A stretch of DNA of 22,267 nt from Mycoplasma sp. CAG:877. GTDB lineage: Bacteria; Bacillota_I; Bacilli_A; RF39; UBA660. The notes under the pieces were generated by a model. That model worked only from the letters and a program-made list of their open reading frames with translations. It searched no databases and was not told where the DNA came from. Position 1 is the first letter of the stretch; the number at the start of each line of letters is the position of its first letter. Where the stretch lies: assembly GCA_000433455.1 (NCBI GenBank), contig HF992500.1, positions 5,282-27,548 of the forward strand. Direction: 5' to 3'. Below are positions 7,550 through 15,199 of the stretch, in pieces. The translations under genes and the position numbers were made by a program.

Positions 7550-8278
7550 ATGAAAAAATATAATTATGAAGGTTTAAATGAAGATACACATGTGTTTCAT
7601 TTATGGGAACCATTACATTTTAAAGTTAAAGAGAATTATGCTTATATTTCTAATTCTCCTCTTTACAACTTAGTTTCTAATGTTTTATTAATACCAGTTG
7701 GACTAATACTAATTGTTTTTAATAAAATTATGTTTGGATATAGAGTTATCGATAGAGAGAAAATTAGAGATGATGAGGGATTTGTTTCTATTTCAAATCA
7801 TATTCATCCAATGGATTGTACTTTTGCAGGACTTATATATTTTCCTAAAGGTATATATTATCCTACTTTGGAAAGTAATTTTAAGATTCCTTTTATTAGA
7901 CATTTAATTAGAATTTTACATGCTTTTCCAATTCCAAAAGATAGTAAGGAAAAGGAAAGGTTTTATGAACAGATTAATAAAGCTTTAAATGATAATGAAA
8001 TTATACATATGTATCCTGAAGGATCAATGTGGCCTTACTATGATAAAGTAAGAGAGTTTAAGTACGGAGCTTTTAAGATGGCGATTAAGGCAAATGTAGC
8101 AATACAACCAATTAAATTTGTATTTGTAGAGCCTTATGGAATATATAAATTATATAAAAGAAAGAAATGTATTCAAGCAGTTGTACTTGATCCAATATAT
8201 CCAAATACTGAGTTAGATTTTGAGGATCAAATTAGAGATTTAAGGGAAAGGGCTTATAATAGTATTAATGGTGGTTAG
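7550..8278 (+). CDS. PlsC-type 1-acylglycerol-3-phosphate acyltransferase
   Basis: A 242-aa membrane-associated acyltransferase that likely adds a fatty acyl chain to lysophosphatidate, making phosphatidate. The catalytic HX4D box is NHIHPMD (about residues 82-88) and the acceptor-phosphate box is YPEGSMWP (about 161-168), where most family members have PEGTRS. A membrane segment lies near residues 45-62. The ATG at 7550 is chosen over the upstream TTG because the latter is not in the expected transcript. The stop is followed at once by the ATG of a diacylglycerol glycosyltransferase-like gene, so the two form an operon for membrane lipid synthesis. Specificity for lysophosphatidate is inferred from the family, not shown. 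Confidence 0.85.
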   Translation: MKKYNYEGLNEDTHVFHLWEPLHFKVKENYAYISNSPLYNLVSNVLLIPVGLILIVFNKIMFGYRVIDREKIRDDEGFVSISNHIHPMDCTFAGLIYFPKGIYYPTLESNFKIPFIRHLIRILHAFPIPKDSKEKERFYEQINKALNDNEIIHMYPEGSMWPYYDKVREFKYGAFKMAIKANVAIQPIKFVFVEPYGIYKLYKRKKCIQAVVLDPIYPNTELDFEDQIRDLRERAYNSINGG

Positions 8279-9370
8279 ATGAAAGTATTAATATTATCAT
8301 GTAGTACAGGTGGTGGTCATAATTCTTGTGCTAAATATATTGAAGAAGAATTAGTTAGTAATAATATAGAATGTCAATTTAAGGATTTCTTTGATATTGT
8401 TAATAATAAGGCTAAGGAATTATCTTCTAAAATATATTTGTCTACTTTAGGCAAAGATGGAGAAATATTTAAAAGAGTTTATAAGATTGGAGAGGCTTAT
8501 AGTAATACTGGTATTAAGAGCCCTGTTTACTTGGCTAATAAATTACATAAAAAAGTCGTATATAAATATATACAAGATAATAATTTTGATTTAGTAATAG
8601 TGTCTCACCTATTTCCTGCTTTGACTTTGACGGCTATTAATAAGAGCTATGGTTATAAAAAAATAAACTTTATAGCTGTTGCGACTGATTATGAACCTTG
8701 TCCTTTTTTTGAAGAGGCAAAACCGGACTTTTTTATAATTCAGAAAGGTTTAGAAGAAAGATTTATTAATAAGGGTATCAAGAGAGAGTCTTTAGTTAGT
8801 ACTGGTATTCCTATTTCATCAAGGTTTGTTAAGAATGCTAAGAATATAAGAAATGAATATAATATAAAGAATAAAAAAGTTATTTTGATTATGCTTGGTA
8901 GTATGGGATTTGGAAGAATTGATGAAATACTAAATGGTCTTTTAGAAGAGAAAGATGTAAAGATAATTGTTGTATGTGGTTCTAATAAGGAACTATATAA
9001 TAATCTTTTAAAAATTAATAATGATAAATTAATAGTACTTGGATTTGTTAATAATATTAATGATTTAATATATTCATCTGATATAGTTTTATCTAAACCT
9101 GGTGGTATTTCTTCTACTGAGATTACTGTTATGAGAAAGCCTTTGATACATATATTTCCAATACCAGGAATAGAAACTTATAATACTTTGTTTTTTAAAG
9201 TTAGAGATATGAGTTTAAAATGTGATACTAAAGAAGAGATAATTATAAATACAACGAAGTTATTAAATGATACTAGTTTGCAAGAGAATATGATTAGGAA
9301 TCAGGAGAAATATATAAATAGAAATTCGGCAGAGGACTTGGTTAAGTTGGTTTTAGAAAAGTACAAATAA
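8279..9370 (+). CDS. MGDG/UgtP-type diacylglycerol glycosyltransferase
   Basis: A 363-aa glycosyltransferase of the GT28 type. The N-terminus has the acceptor-side MGDG-synthase motif STGGGHN (about residues 9-15). The C-terminal half has the GT-B donor domain: a glycine-containing strand MLGSMGFGR near 206, and SKPGGISSTE near 273, the nucleotide-sugar binding loop. This matches processive diacylglycerol glucosyltransferases, which put hexose on diacylglycerol to make membrane glycolipid or lipoteichoic acid anchor. MurG is a more distant alternative. The ATG directly follows the stop of the PlsC-type gene, and a terminator lies just after the end. The pair would make phosphatidate and then glycolipid, although a phosphatidate phosphatase is not in the window. 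Confidence 0.85.
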   Translation: MKVLILSCSTGGGHNSCAKYIEEELVSNNIECQFKDFFDIVNNKAKELSSKIYLSTLGKDGEIFKRVYKIGEAYSNTGIKSPVYLANKLHKKVVYKYIQDNNFDLVIVSHLFPALTLTAINKSYGYKKINFIAVATDYEPCPFFEEAKPDFFIIQKGLEERFINKGIKRESLVSTGIPISSRFVKNAKNIRNEYNIKNKKVILIMLGSMGFGRIDEILNGLLEEKDVKIIVVCGSNKELYNNLLKINNDKLIVLGFVNNINDLIYSSDIVLSKPGGISSTEITVMRKPLIHIFPIPGIETYNTLFFKVRDMSLKCDTKEEIIINTTKLLNDTSLQENMIRNQEKYINRNSAEDLVKLVLEKYK

Positions 9371-9402
9371 AAGGAATCACTCAATTCGGTGATTCTTTTT
9401 TT
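9371..9402. terminator. Intrinsic terminator, probably bidirectional
   Basis: GAATCAC (9374-9380) pairs with GTGATTC (9389-9395) around an 8-base loop, followed by seven T on the plus strand. The minus-strand reading ends in TTTTATTT. It closes the glycerolipid pair and may also close the convergent HIRAN gene. Confidence 0.85.
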
Positions 9403-9415
9403 ACATTTTGAATTT

Positions 9416-10108
9416 TTAGTTCTGTTCATTTTCAAAAATTAGCTTAACACTTGCTGTTACATCTTCATCTCTGATGTCACTTTCTAATTTTAAGCTTTCA
9501 ATCTTAGCAGAATACTTTACTCCTTTAGATAATAGATTTGTTAATTCCCTACTATAATATCTAGGAACATATCCCAATAAAACCATTTTATCTTCACATT
9601 CGTATAACACTTTTATTGCATATTGGTCTTCTTTATTATCAGGTTCATGTTCTAGTTTTAAATTATCATTTATTTTTAAGTTTTCTATAATGTTCTTTTC
9701 TAATAAGTAATGTCTTGTTCCGGCAATATCAAATTCTATTTTATTATTTCTGTCAAATGGTGGAACAAATTCAAAATTGTCTGTTAGTAATCTACCTTTT
9801 GTAGCTTTTAAGATTTCCATTTTAGTAGAGTCTGTTTCAAGGTTGTATGAGTTTAAAATTTCTAAGTAGTCAGGTCTTAATGGATTTGGAAGTCGTGTTG
9901 CTATATTTGTAAATAGTGTGTTTGATGTATATTCTTTATCTAGGTCATTAAATCCTGGAAAGTAGTTAAATCCATCTTTTTTTGCATCTTCCAACTCTGG
10001 ATTAGTATATTTAAAATAATATGTATTTTCATTTTTCGATAGTTTACCAATAATAAATCTTCTTCTACTAACTGGTGCTTTCCAAATCAATAGTAATTCT
10101 TCTAGCAT
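9416..10108 (-). CDS. HIRAN-domain protein with HipA-N-like region
   Basis: A 230-aa soluble protein. The C-terminal part (about residues 125-215) matches the HIRAN domain: FDIAGTRHYL, then LKLEHEPDNKEDQYAIKV, then LGYVPRYYSRELTNLL, the conserved blocks of a fold that binds DNA ends or stalled forks in helicases. The N-terminal part (about 5-90) resembles the N-terminal region of HipA-type proteins, with FPGFNDLDKEY and RPNPLRPDY-like blocks (here LPNPLRPDYL). The ATG has AAGGAAGG seven bases upstream. That site lies inside the tail of a broken HipA-like reading frame, so this gene was probably the second cistron of a HipA-like kinase operon. With the kinase gone it may have no dedicated promoter. 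Present function is uncertain. Confidence 0.75.
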   Translation of the reverse strand: MLEELLLIWKAPVSRRRFIIGKLSKNENTYYFKYTNPELEDAKKDGFNYFPGFNDLDKEYTSNTLFTNIATRLPNPLRPDYLEILNSYNLETDSTKMEILKATKGRLLTDNFEFVPPFDRNNKIEFDIAGTRHYLLEKNIIENLKINDNLKLEHEPDNKEDQYAIKVLYECEDKMVLLGYVPRYYSRELTNLLSKGVKYSAKIESLKLESDIRDEDVTASVKLIFENEQN

Positions 10109-10112
10109 ACTA

Positions 10113-10285
10113 TTACCTTCCTTTTATTATACTTTCAAGAAGCAGTTTTCGTTCCTTTAGGTACCTTATTATAAATTCTTTGTGTTTATTAGTCAATAAT
10201 TCGTCTGGTATTTAATTTACAATTGCAGAGATTTTATCTGGTGTTAACTTGTCTAAATTTTTAATTTCCTTTGTAACTTGCATAC
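10113..10285 (-). pseudogene. C-terminal remnant of a HipA-like kinase gene
   Basis: The minus-strand frame ending at TAA 10113-10115 reads LTPDKISAIVN, then an in-frame TAA at 10212-10214, then IPDELLTNKHKEFIIRYLKE and a short tail. This resembles the C-terminal helices of HipA/CtkA-type Ser/Thr kinases, which end in blocks like IPxxxLxxxxKxFIIxYLxxR. The reading frame cannot be followed upstream beyond about 10285, where the truncated pilin-like gene occupies another frame. The remnant runs directly into the ribosome binding site of the HIRAN gene. It is interpreted as the surviving 3' end of a deleted toxin-kinase gene. The family assignment rests on about 55 residues and is moderate. Confidence 0.55.
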
Positions 10286-10665
10286 TTACTAACTAGCTTA
10301 TCCAAGGTTGATGATGTTTGAGTTGAACCTGAAGTAATATTGCCTGATGTTAAATTATAATAATCGGTAAGTGTTAATGACTTATACACATCTGATTGGG
10401 CTAAGAAGGTTTTAAAATCTGATGTAAATTCATATGTTATGACATTAGTTGTCGTGTTATAGAAAACATCAATAATTTTATAAGCATCAAATGAGTCAGA
10501 ACTTGAGACCTTATTTATAGTTAGGGTTGCTGTTTCTATTACAATATAACTATTTGGATCTGTTGTACCCTTTATCGCTCCTAGTGTTAGAGCGTGTACA
10601 TCCAATGTAGCAGTAAGAATAAATACTACTACTAAAGCATAAATAATATTTTTTATTTTGTTCAT
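10261..10665 (-). pseudogene. Truncated pilin-like secreted protein
   Basis: A 134-aa frame that starts well: AGAAGGTG precedes the ATG, and a signal peptide covers about residues 1-26 (basic start, hydrophobic core, cleavage near VHA-LT). The mature part begins like a SpaA-type pilin, with IETATLTINKVSSSDSFDAY and a Ser/Thr-rich strand region. It stops abruptly at SKYASYKGN with no isopeptide domains and no LPXTG sorting signal, whereas such pilins normally exceed 300 residues. The end coincides with the start of the HipA-like remnant, so a deletion or recombination joined two unrelated genes. It may still be transcribed and exported as a short peptide. Confidence 0.6.
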
Positions 10666-10699
10666 AATACACCTTCTTATTATTTATTATCTGATATTA

Positions 10700-10705
10700 A
10701 TTCTA
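10700..10705 (-). promoter_or_regulatory. Extended -10 element before the truncated pilin gene
   Basis: On the minus strand TGATAGAAT forms an extended -10 element (TAGAAT, 10705-10700) about 35 bases before the ATG. No good -35 element is visible. Confidence 0.4.
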
Positions 10706-10787
10706 TCATAAAAATAGTATTAATAAAATATAAGTAAATGTCGAAAAAAGTGTGTAAGTTTACATTTTTTGTTAACGTTTGACTAAC

Positions 10788-12476
10788 TCATTTTTTAGAG
10801 TTTACTAAGTTGTAGAAATAATTCTTTTTATTTAGTAATTCTTGATAAGTTCCCTCTTCTTTTATTTCTCCATTAGATAAGACTAATATCTTATCAACAT
10901 TTTTAATAGTTTCTAGACGATGAGCAATTATTATTAGAGTTTTATCTTTAGCATTTTTCATTATATTAGTCATTACGTTTTTTTCAGTAATATTATCCAT
11001 AGCAGATGTTGCTTCATCTAAAATTACGATACTACTTTCTTCAAAGAATAGTCTTGCTAGTGCAACTCTTTGTCTTTCTCCACCAGACATTTTAATACCT
11101 TTTTCACCTAGTTCAGTATCAAGACCATTTTCTAAATGTTGATAGAATTTTTCTAGGGATACAAGTTTTAGGACTTTTATAATTTCTTGGTCTGATATTT
11201 TTTTATCAAAGACGATGTTTTCACGAAGAGTTCCATCAAAGATTGGTGACTCTTGTGAAATATAAGTTATGTTGTTGTATAAATCATTTAAATTTAGATT
11301 GCTTAGATTTTCATTAGATATTAATATTTCTCCTTGATAGTCTTTTAAGAGACCTATTATTAATTTAATAATAGTAGATTTACCCGAACCTGTTTCTCCT
11401 ACGATTGCTAGTTTTTCATACTTTTTAATAGTTAGATTTAGATTATTTATTAAGATCTTTTTAGAATCAGGATACTTGTAAGTTATATTTTTTAGAGTTA
11501 TTGTAGGAGTAAATTTCTTTAACTTTTTACCTGTTGTTAGATTAGAATCATCTTTTAAATTTAGAAAATCTAAGTATCTTTTGACAGCAATTTTATTTAA
11601 CTTGTAATCTACATATTCAACATTAAAAATAGCAATTGGTTGATAAGACTTTCCAATTAAAGCAATTATGGTTACTACTGCTCCGACTGAAAGATTTGAT
11701 TTTAAAACTGAAAATGATAATATTAAAACTTGAAGAATAGAAACTAGAAGTTCAAATAAAGTAAAGAATAATTCATGAACTAGTTTTATTTTTACTTTAT
11801 TATTTACAATGTTTTTAATACCACTTTCTGTTATTTCTATTTCCATGTCATACTTTTTATTGGTTCTAAAAACTACTAGTTCCATGAAACCACGGACTAA
11901 GTGTTTATTTAAGTATTCACTGTTTACTAGAATGTCTTCTTTTAAGTTATAGAGTCTTTTTAATATTAAATTGGTAATTAAAATTACAAAGAGGTAGCCA
12001 ACTAAAATAAATAGTGTTAATTCTTTTTTTACTTGATAAATAAAGATTAAACTAAAAAGAGATGTGGGGAGTAATTTTCTAAAAACATTTAAATAAAAAT
12101 TCATTATGATGTTAGTTGATGAGGTGGCACCCTCTTCTATTTTTTGAATTAGGTTACCAGTTCCTAGTTTTTGATATTCTAAATAATCTATAGTCTTCAT
12201 TTTTCTTAGAGATTGTAATTTAAAATCTAGGTAAAGACCATGTTTTAATTTTTGCTCTGGATAGTTATCAATGTAGCCTAGGATAGTTAATATTAATAAT
12301 AAAATTCCATAAATAATTATGGGTTTTATAGTTAGAGTTTGGTACTGAAATGCATCTAATATTTTTTGATAATATGTGACTTGATATAATTCTAAAAATG
12401 TTAGTAATATACCAATTGATAAATATAAAATTAATATTTTTTTGTTTTTTTCTAATACTTGTTTAAATAATTTCAT
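10788..12476 (-). CDS. ABC exporter, fused membrane and ATPase domains
   Basis: A 562-aa half-transporter that works as a dimer in the membrane. Residues about 10-290 hold six hydrophobic segments of an ABC type I exporter. The C-terminal 220 residues form the ATPase, with Walker A GETGSGKST, signature MSGGERQRVALAR, Walker B IVILDEATSAMD and the switch motif IIAHRLE. The ATG at 12476 is chosen because AAAGGAAG lies six bases upstream. The frame is open for 44 more codons (to 12608) through a structured leader, so a longer form cannot be excluded. Such proteins export peptides, lipids or drugs; substrate is not readable. The gene stands alone under its own promoter with a terminator-like hairpin between promoter and start, suggesting inducible expression. 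Confidence 0.93.
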   Translation of the reverse strand: MKLFKQVLEKNKKILILYLSIGILLTFLELYQVTYYQKILDAFQYQTLTIKPIIIYGILLLILTILGYIDNYPEQKLKHGLYLDFKLQSLRKMKTIDYLEYQKLGTGNLIQKIEEGATSSTNIIMNFYLNVFRKLLPTSLFSLIFIYQVKKELTLFILVGYLFVILITNLILKRLYNLKEDILVNSEYLNKHLVRGFMELVVFRTNKKYDMEIEITESGIKNIVNNKVKIKLVHELFFTLFELLVSILQVLILSFSVLKSNLSVGAVVTIIALIGKSYQPIAIFNVEYVDYKLNKIAVKRYLDFLNLKDDSNLTTGKKLKKFTPTITLKNITYKYPDSKKILINNLNLTIKKYEKLAIVGETGSGKSTIIKLIIGLLKDYQGEILISNENLSNLNLNDLYNNITYISQESPIFDGTLRENIVFDKKISDQEIIKVLKLVSLEKFYQHLENGLDTELGEKGIKMSGGERQRVALARLFFEESSIVILDEATSAMDNITEKNVMTNIMKNAKDKTLIIIAHRLETIKNVDKILVLSNGEIKEEGTYQELLNKKNYFYNLVNSKK

Positions 12477-12503
12477 AGTAATCTTCCTTTCATTCGTGAT
12501 TGT

Positions 12504-12590
12504 AAAGAAAAAAGAACCTCCTTTCATGAACATGCAACAAATAACAATCACAAAAATAATTGTTTCATGTTTGTTGCCATTCATGAGGAG
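12504..12590 (-). terminator. Long leader hairpin with U-tract before the ABC exporter
   Basis: On the minus strand the 5' side CTCCT-CATGAA-GCAACAAA-AACAAT pairs with ATTGTT-TTTGTTGC-TTCATG-AGGAG, giving about 25 bp with small interior loops and bulges. It is followed directly by G and UUCUUUUUUCUUU. It sits in the untranslated leader of the exporter mRNA and looks like an attenuating terminator. The hairpin also hides an AAAGGAGG sequence. The pairing is visible; regulation is inferred. Confidence 0.65.
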
Positions 12591-12679
12591 ATTCTTAAGG
12601 CTCTTCATTATTCCTTTAAACTATTAATAGTTTATCTGGTAGTAAAACGCGAATGGTCGAATTAAATTACTACGCTAAT

Positions 12680-12708
12680 AGTATATGATACTTTTACTAT
12701 TTTGTCAA
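12680..12708 (-). promoter_or_regulatory. Promoter of the ABC exporter leader
   Basis: TTGACA (12708-12703) and TATACT (12685-12680) are 17 bases apart on the minus strand. Transcription from about 12673 gives a leader close to 200 nt, unusually long for this window. Confidence 0.85.
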
Positions 12709-12729
12709 ATTTATGTAAATTGACGTTAA

Positions 12730-13815
12730 CTATTCAGTCTTGATAGTACTTTCTAAATTAACTTTTAATAATGAGTCATAAAACATAGTTTTGTTTTTTA
12801 ATAAATGAATTACATTTATAAAATAGAATAAAACTAGTATTAAAGCTGATGTTGGTAAGTAGAGAGTTGTCAATATATTTAGACTAAAATATTTAAATAC
12901 TAAGGTTGGTAGTGTTAGGAAGTAGACTATCTTATAATAATAAAGATAGATGAAGATTGCTCTTAGACTTATTCTAAGAAATGGTTTATTTTCGGGAGAT
13001 ATTTTTATATTTAAAAATTTACCAGCTGGTGTATAACCTTTTGTTAGATAAGGAATTAATATGTAGTAAGTTATTAAGGTTATATAGTTTAGATAATTAT
13101 TATTTATAAATATAGAGATAGTCATATGAAAGATACAATAGATAAATAAGTCAAGGAAGAAGTATGTTAATCTTCTTAGGCCAGAAATTACTTTACCTTG
13201 TTCAAGAGAATCTTTATCAATCTTTTCTCTAGATGGTAAATATTTTTCAACTAGACCAAATAATAAGTAGCCTACTACACCTCCAGTTGTATTTAGAATT
13301 AAATCATCAACATCAAACAATCTATATGGACGAGGATAAATAAAATATAGACCAGTTAATTGAGTTAGTTCAAAAAATAGACTTAGAGAAAAAGATAAAA
13401 TTAGAACCTTTTTAAAACTAGCTTTGTAGTAATACCTTAAATACATACCAAAAGGAATAGTCATAAAGATATTAAATATTACAACATAAATACAGTTTTC
13501 TGTTAATGCTTTTAAGTAAGTAGAAGGAACTGAAATATTAAATGATGTTTCTTTGATGATGTCTGTTATAAATTTAAAAGGAATTAAATTATACATTGTT
13601 TTATCAGTTGGAAGATTATTAATATCTGGTAATGGTAAAATTACTAAGAAATAGATTGTCATCATGTAAAGAATAAAAGAATAGACAATTACTGTTCTTA
13701 ACTTATTAATGGATCCATATTTATGATATTGTTTTAAAATATAGGGAATTGTAAAGATAAGAGCTATAATTGGAAAAAATATTATAGATGTTTTAATTGT
13801 AGATATATATTGCAT
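12730..13815 (-). CDS. VanZ-family membrane protein with RDD domain
   Basis: A 361-aa polytopic membrane protein. The first half (about residues 1-195) has the VanZ pattern: segments at 8-28 and 42-62, the LPLPD and NLIPFKFI blocks, and the closing motif FDVDDLILNTTGGVVGYLL. The second half (about 215-320) is an RDD domain: RRLTYFFLDLFI, then KGYTPAGKFLNIKI, then LRISLRAIFIYL. The fusion is common in Firmicutes. VanZ raises teicoplanin resistance in enterococci, but most homologues have no known role. The start has GAAGGA seven bases upstream. The gene is monocistronic with its own extended -10 promoter. No resistance genes surround it, so antibiotic resistance should not be assumed. Confidence 0.88.
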   Translation of the reverse strand: MQYISTIKTSIIFFPIIALIFTIPYILKQYHKYGSINKLRTVIVYSFILYMMTIYFLVILPLPDINNLPTDKTMYNLIPFKFITDIIKETSFNISVPSTYLKALTENCIYVVIFNIFMTIPFGMYLRYYYKASFKKVLILSFSLSLFFELTQLTGLYFIYPRPYRLFDVDDLILNTTGGVVGYLLFGLVEKYLPSREKIDKDSLEQGKVISGLRRLTYFFLDLFIYCIFHMTISIFINNNYLNYITLITYYILIPYLTKGYTPAGKFLNIKISPENKPFLRISLRAIFIYLYYYKIVYFLTLPTLVFKYFSLNILTTLYLPTSALILVLFYFINVIHLLKNKTMFYDSLLKVNLESTIKTE

Positions 13816-13836
13816 AGTAATCCTTCTTTCAGTAGT

Positions 13837-13842
13837 ATTATA
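13837..13842 (-). promoter_or_regulatory. Extended -10 promoter of the VanZ-RDD gene
   Basis: TGTTATAAT on the minus strand gives a consensus -10 (13842-13837) with a TG extension, about 22 bases before the ATG at 13815. The -35 region is poor. Confidence 0.6.
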
Positions 13843-13881
13843 ACAGATATATTTAAAATTTAACCTTACAGTTTTGTTACA

Positions 13882-13916
13882 TAGAAAAAGAAATAAGTAC
13901 TTGGAATTATTTCTTT
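13882..13916 (-). terminator. Terminator of the MBL-ASCH operon
   Basis: AAAGAAATAA (13916-13907 on minus) and TTATTTCTTT (13896-13887) are a perfect 10-bp inverted repeat with a 10-base loop, followed by TTCT. The 5' arm contains the stop codon of the ASCH gene. Confidence 0.7.
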
Positions 13917-14266
13917 ATCTTTTGTAAGACTTTGATTGTAAAAACTACACAACCATTTTCTTTAGTTTCTTCTTCGGTATAGTAACCATTATAGGTATTT
14001 TGAACTACTTCTTCTACATCTCTGTAACGCTCTTTAAAGTCTTCGTCAAAATACTTTTCGTAGCAAGAATACCAGTTAGGGAAATCTTCTCTTTTTAAGA
14101 CTTCAGCAATTACTTCTTCATCATAGTCAGGTAATTTTTGAAATCTAATAGTATCAGTTGGTTTTATAAGACGTCTTTTAGAATCATTTAGACGATATTC
14201 TCTAGTTTTATTATTGTTTGCTAGTGATGTAAAATTAGAAGCATATAGTTTCATAATGTGTTCCAT
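13907..14266 (-). CDS. ASCH-domain protein
   Basis: A 119-aa soluble protein. The layout follows the ASCH fold: a short N-terminal strand with KLYASNFTSL, then NKTREYRLNDSKRRLIKPTDTI with the basic and acidic residues typical of the family's putative RNA- or nucleoside-binding face, then a long helical middle and a final strand GCVVFTIKVL. Related proteins include EVE/PUA-like RNA binders and YqfB amidohydrolase. The ATG at 14266 has AGAGGT six bases upstream, inside the last codons of the metallo-beta-lactamase-fold gene, which ends two bases earlier. The two are one transcription unit. The substrate is unknown. Confidence 0.8.
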   Translation of the reverse strand: MEHIMKLYASNFTSLANNNKTREYRLNDSKRRLIKPTDTIRFQKLPDYDEEVIAEVLKREDFPNWYSCYEKYFDEDFKERYRDVEEVVQNTYNGYYTEEETKENGCVVFTIKVLQKIKK

Positions 14267-14268
14267 AC

Positions 14269-15150
14269 TTATACCTCTATTTGTTTCCAGTACATTTTAT
14301 TATCAATAAACTCATAAGTTAGTTTACTTTGATCTTTTAAATAAGAAAGATATGATTTTATAGTACAACTAATTAAAACATACTGAGTAATATTTATTAC
14401 TAAGTTATAATCATCAAAGACATGTTTTAGAATATCTTCAAAAGTCATTTTTTCTTTACAAATATTATATAAGTAATCTAGAATTTCATTTATTTTATCT
14501 TCATTTAATTTTATTAAATCAGTAATATTATCAGTAGCTTTACAGTGAGATGGGATATACATTTTTGCAGGTAGTTCTTTTAACATATTTAGAGTATTTA
14601 AGTATTCAGATACATCATAGATAAAGAAGATATGATACTTAGTAATTGTTTCTTCACTAAAAAGAGAATCTCCTAAGAAGATAACATCATCTGATGTTTT
14701 TATACCAATCATATCAAAGAAATGACCTCTTAAAACAATGTATTCTAAACCAGATGGTAGATTATTATCAATATCTGTTACTACTGATGGTTTGGCCATT
14801 AAAAATTTATTATTTCTAATAGAGTCAAATGGATAAGCTCCATATAAGAAAGATGGTTCTATTAGAGGATATTCAGTAATACATTTTTCAATACCATAAC
14901 TATATATTTTACAATTAGTACGATCTTGAATTAGTTTATTTCCACCTACATGATCAGCATTAGAATGAGTGGTAATTATACCAACTACTTCCCAACCTTT
15001 TTCAGTTACTATTTTTAAAATCTTTTTACCGGATTCTTTATCATTACCAGTATCAATTAGAAAAACATGTTTATCATCTACTAAATAAATACCAATATTA
15101 GTTGGATTTTCAATGTAATATGTTTTTTCACCTACTTGTTTTAGTTCCAT
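14269..15150 (-). CDS. Metallo-beta-lactamase-fold hydrolase with altered HxHxDH motif
   Basis: A 293-aa protein of the glyoxalase II / Zn-hydrolase superfamily. Beta-strand DTGND (33-37) precedes the metal motif, which reads TTHSNADH (60-67): the second His of the usual HxHxDH is Asn64. Later ligands seem present: GHFFDM (H about 145), the bridging Asp in FLGDSLF, and PSHC near 204. A C-terminal helical region of about 75 residues follows. The longest frame begins GTG at 15159, but the ATG at 15150 has AGAGGTG six bases upstream and is preferred. It is followed in the same unit by the ASCH gene. One metal site may be altered; substrate is unknown. Confidence 0.85.
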   Translation of the reverse strand: MELKQVGEKTYYIENPTNIGIYLVDDKHVFLIDTGNDKESGKKILKIVTEKGWEVVGIITTHSNADHVGGNKLIQDRTNCKIYSYGIEKCITEYPLIEPSFLYGAYPFDSIRNNKFLMAKPSVVTDIDNNLPSGLEYIVLRGHFFDMIGIKTSDDVIFLGDSLFSEETITKYHIFFIYDVSEYLNTLNMLKELPAKMYIPSHCKATDNITDLIKLNEDKINEILDYLYNICKEKMTFEDILKHVFDDYNLVINITQYVLISCTIKSYLSYLKDQSKLTYEFIDNKMYWKQIEV

Positions 15151-15169
15151 GTACCTCACCTCTTGTTAT

Positions 15170-15198
15170 ATTATAACTAATACTTTTAATTATTTAAA
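15170..15198 (-). promoter_or_regulatory. Promoter of the MBL-ASCH unit
   Basis: TTTAAA (15198-15193), a 17-base spacer and consensus TATAAT (15175-15170) lie on the minus strand between the asnS stop and the MBL start. The unit may therefore be transcribed independently of asnS, although no terminator after asnS was seen. Confidence 0.5.
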
Positions 15199-15199
15199 G

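Noticed and set aside
12442..12627. 61-aa plus-strand frame over the exporter leader
   Set aside because: It mirrors the leader hairpin and the exporter start on the other strand, lacks a ribosome binding site, and the promoter in the region points the other way.
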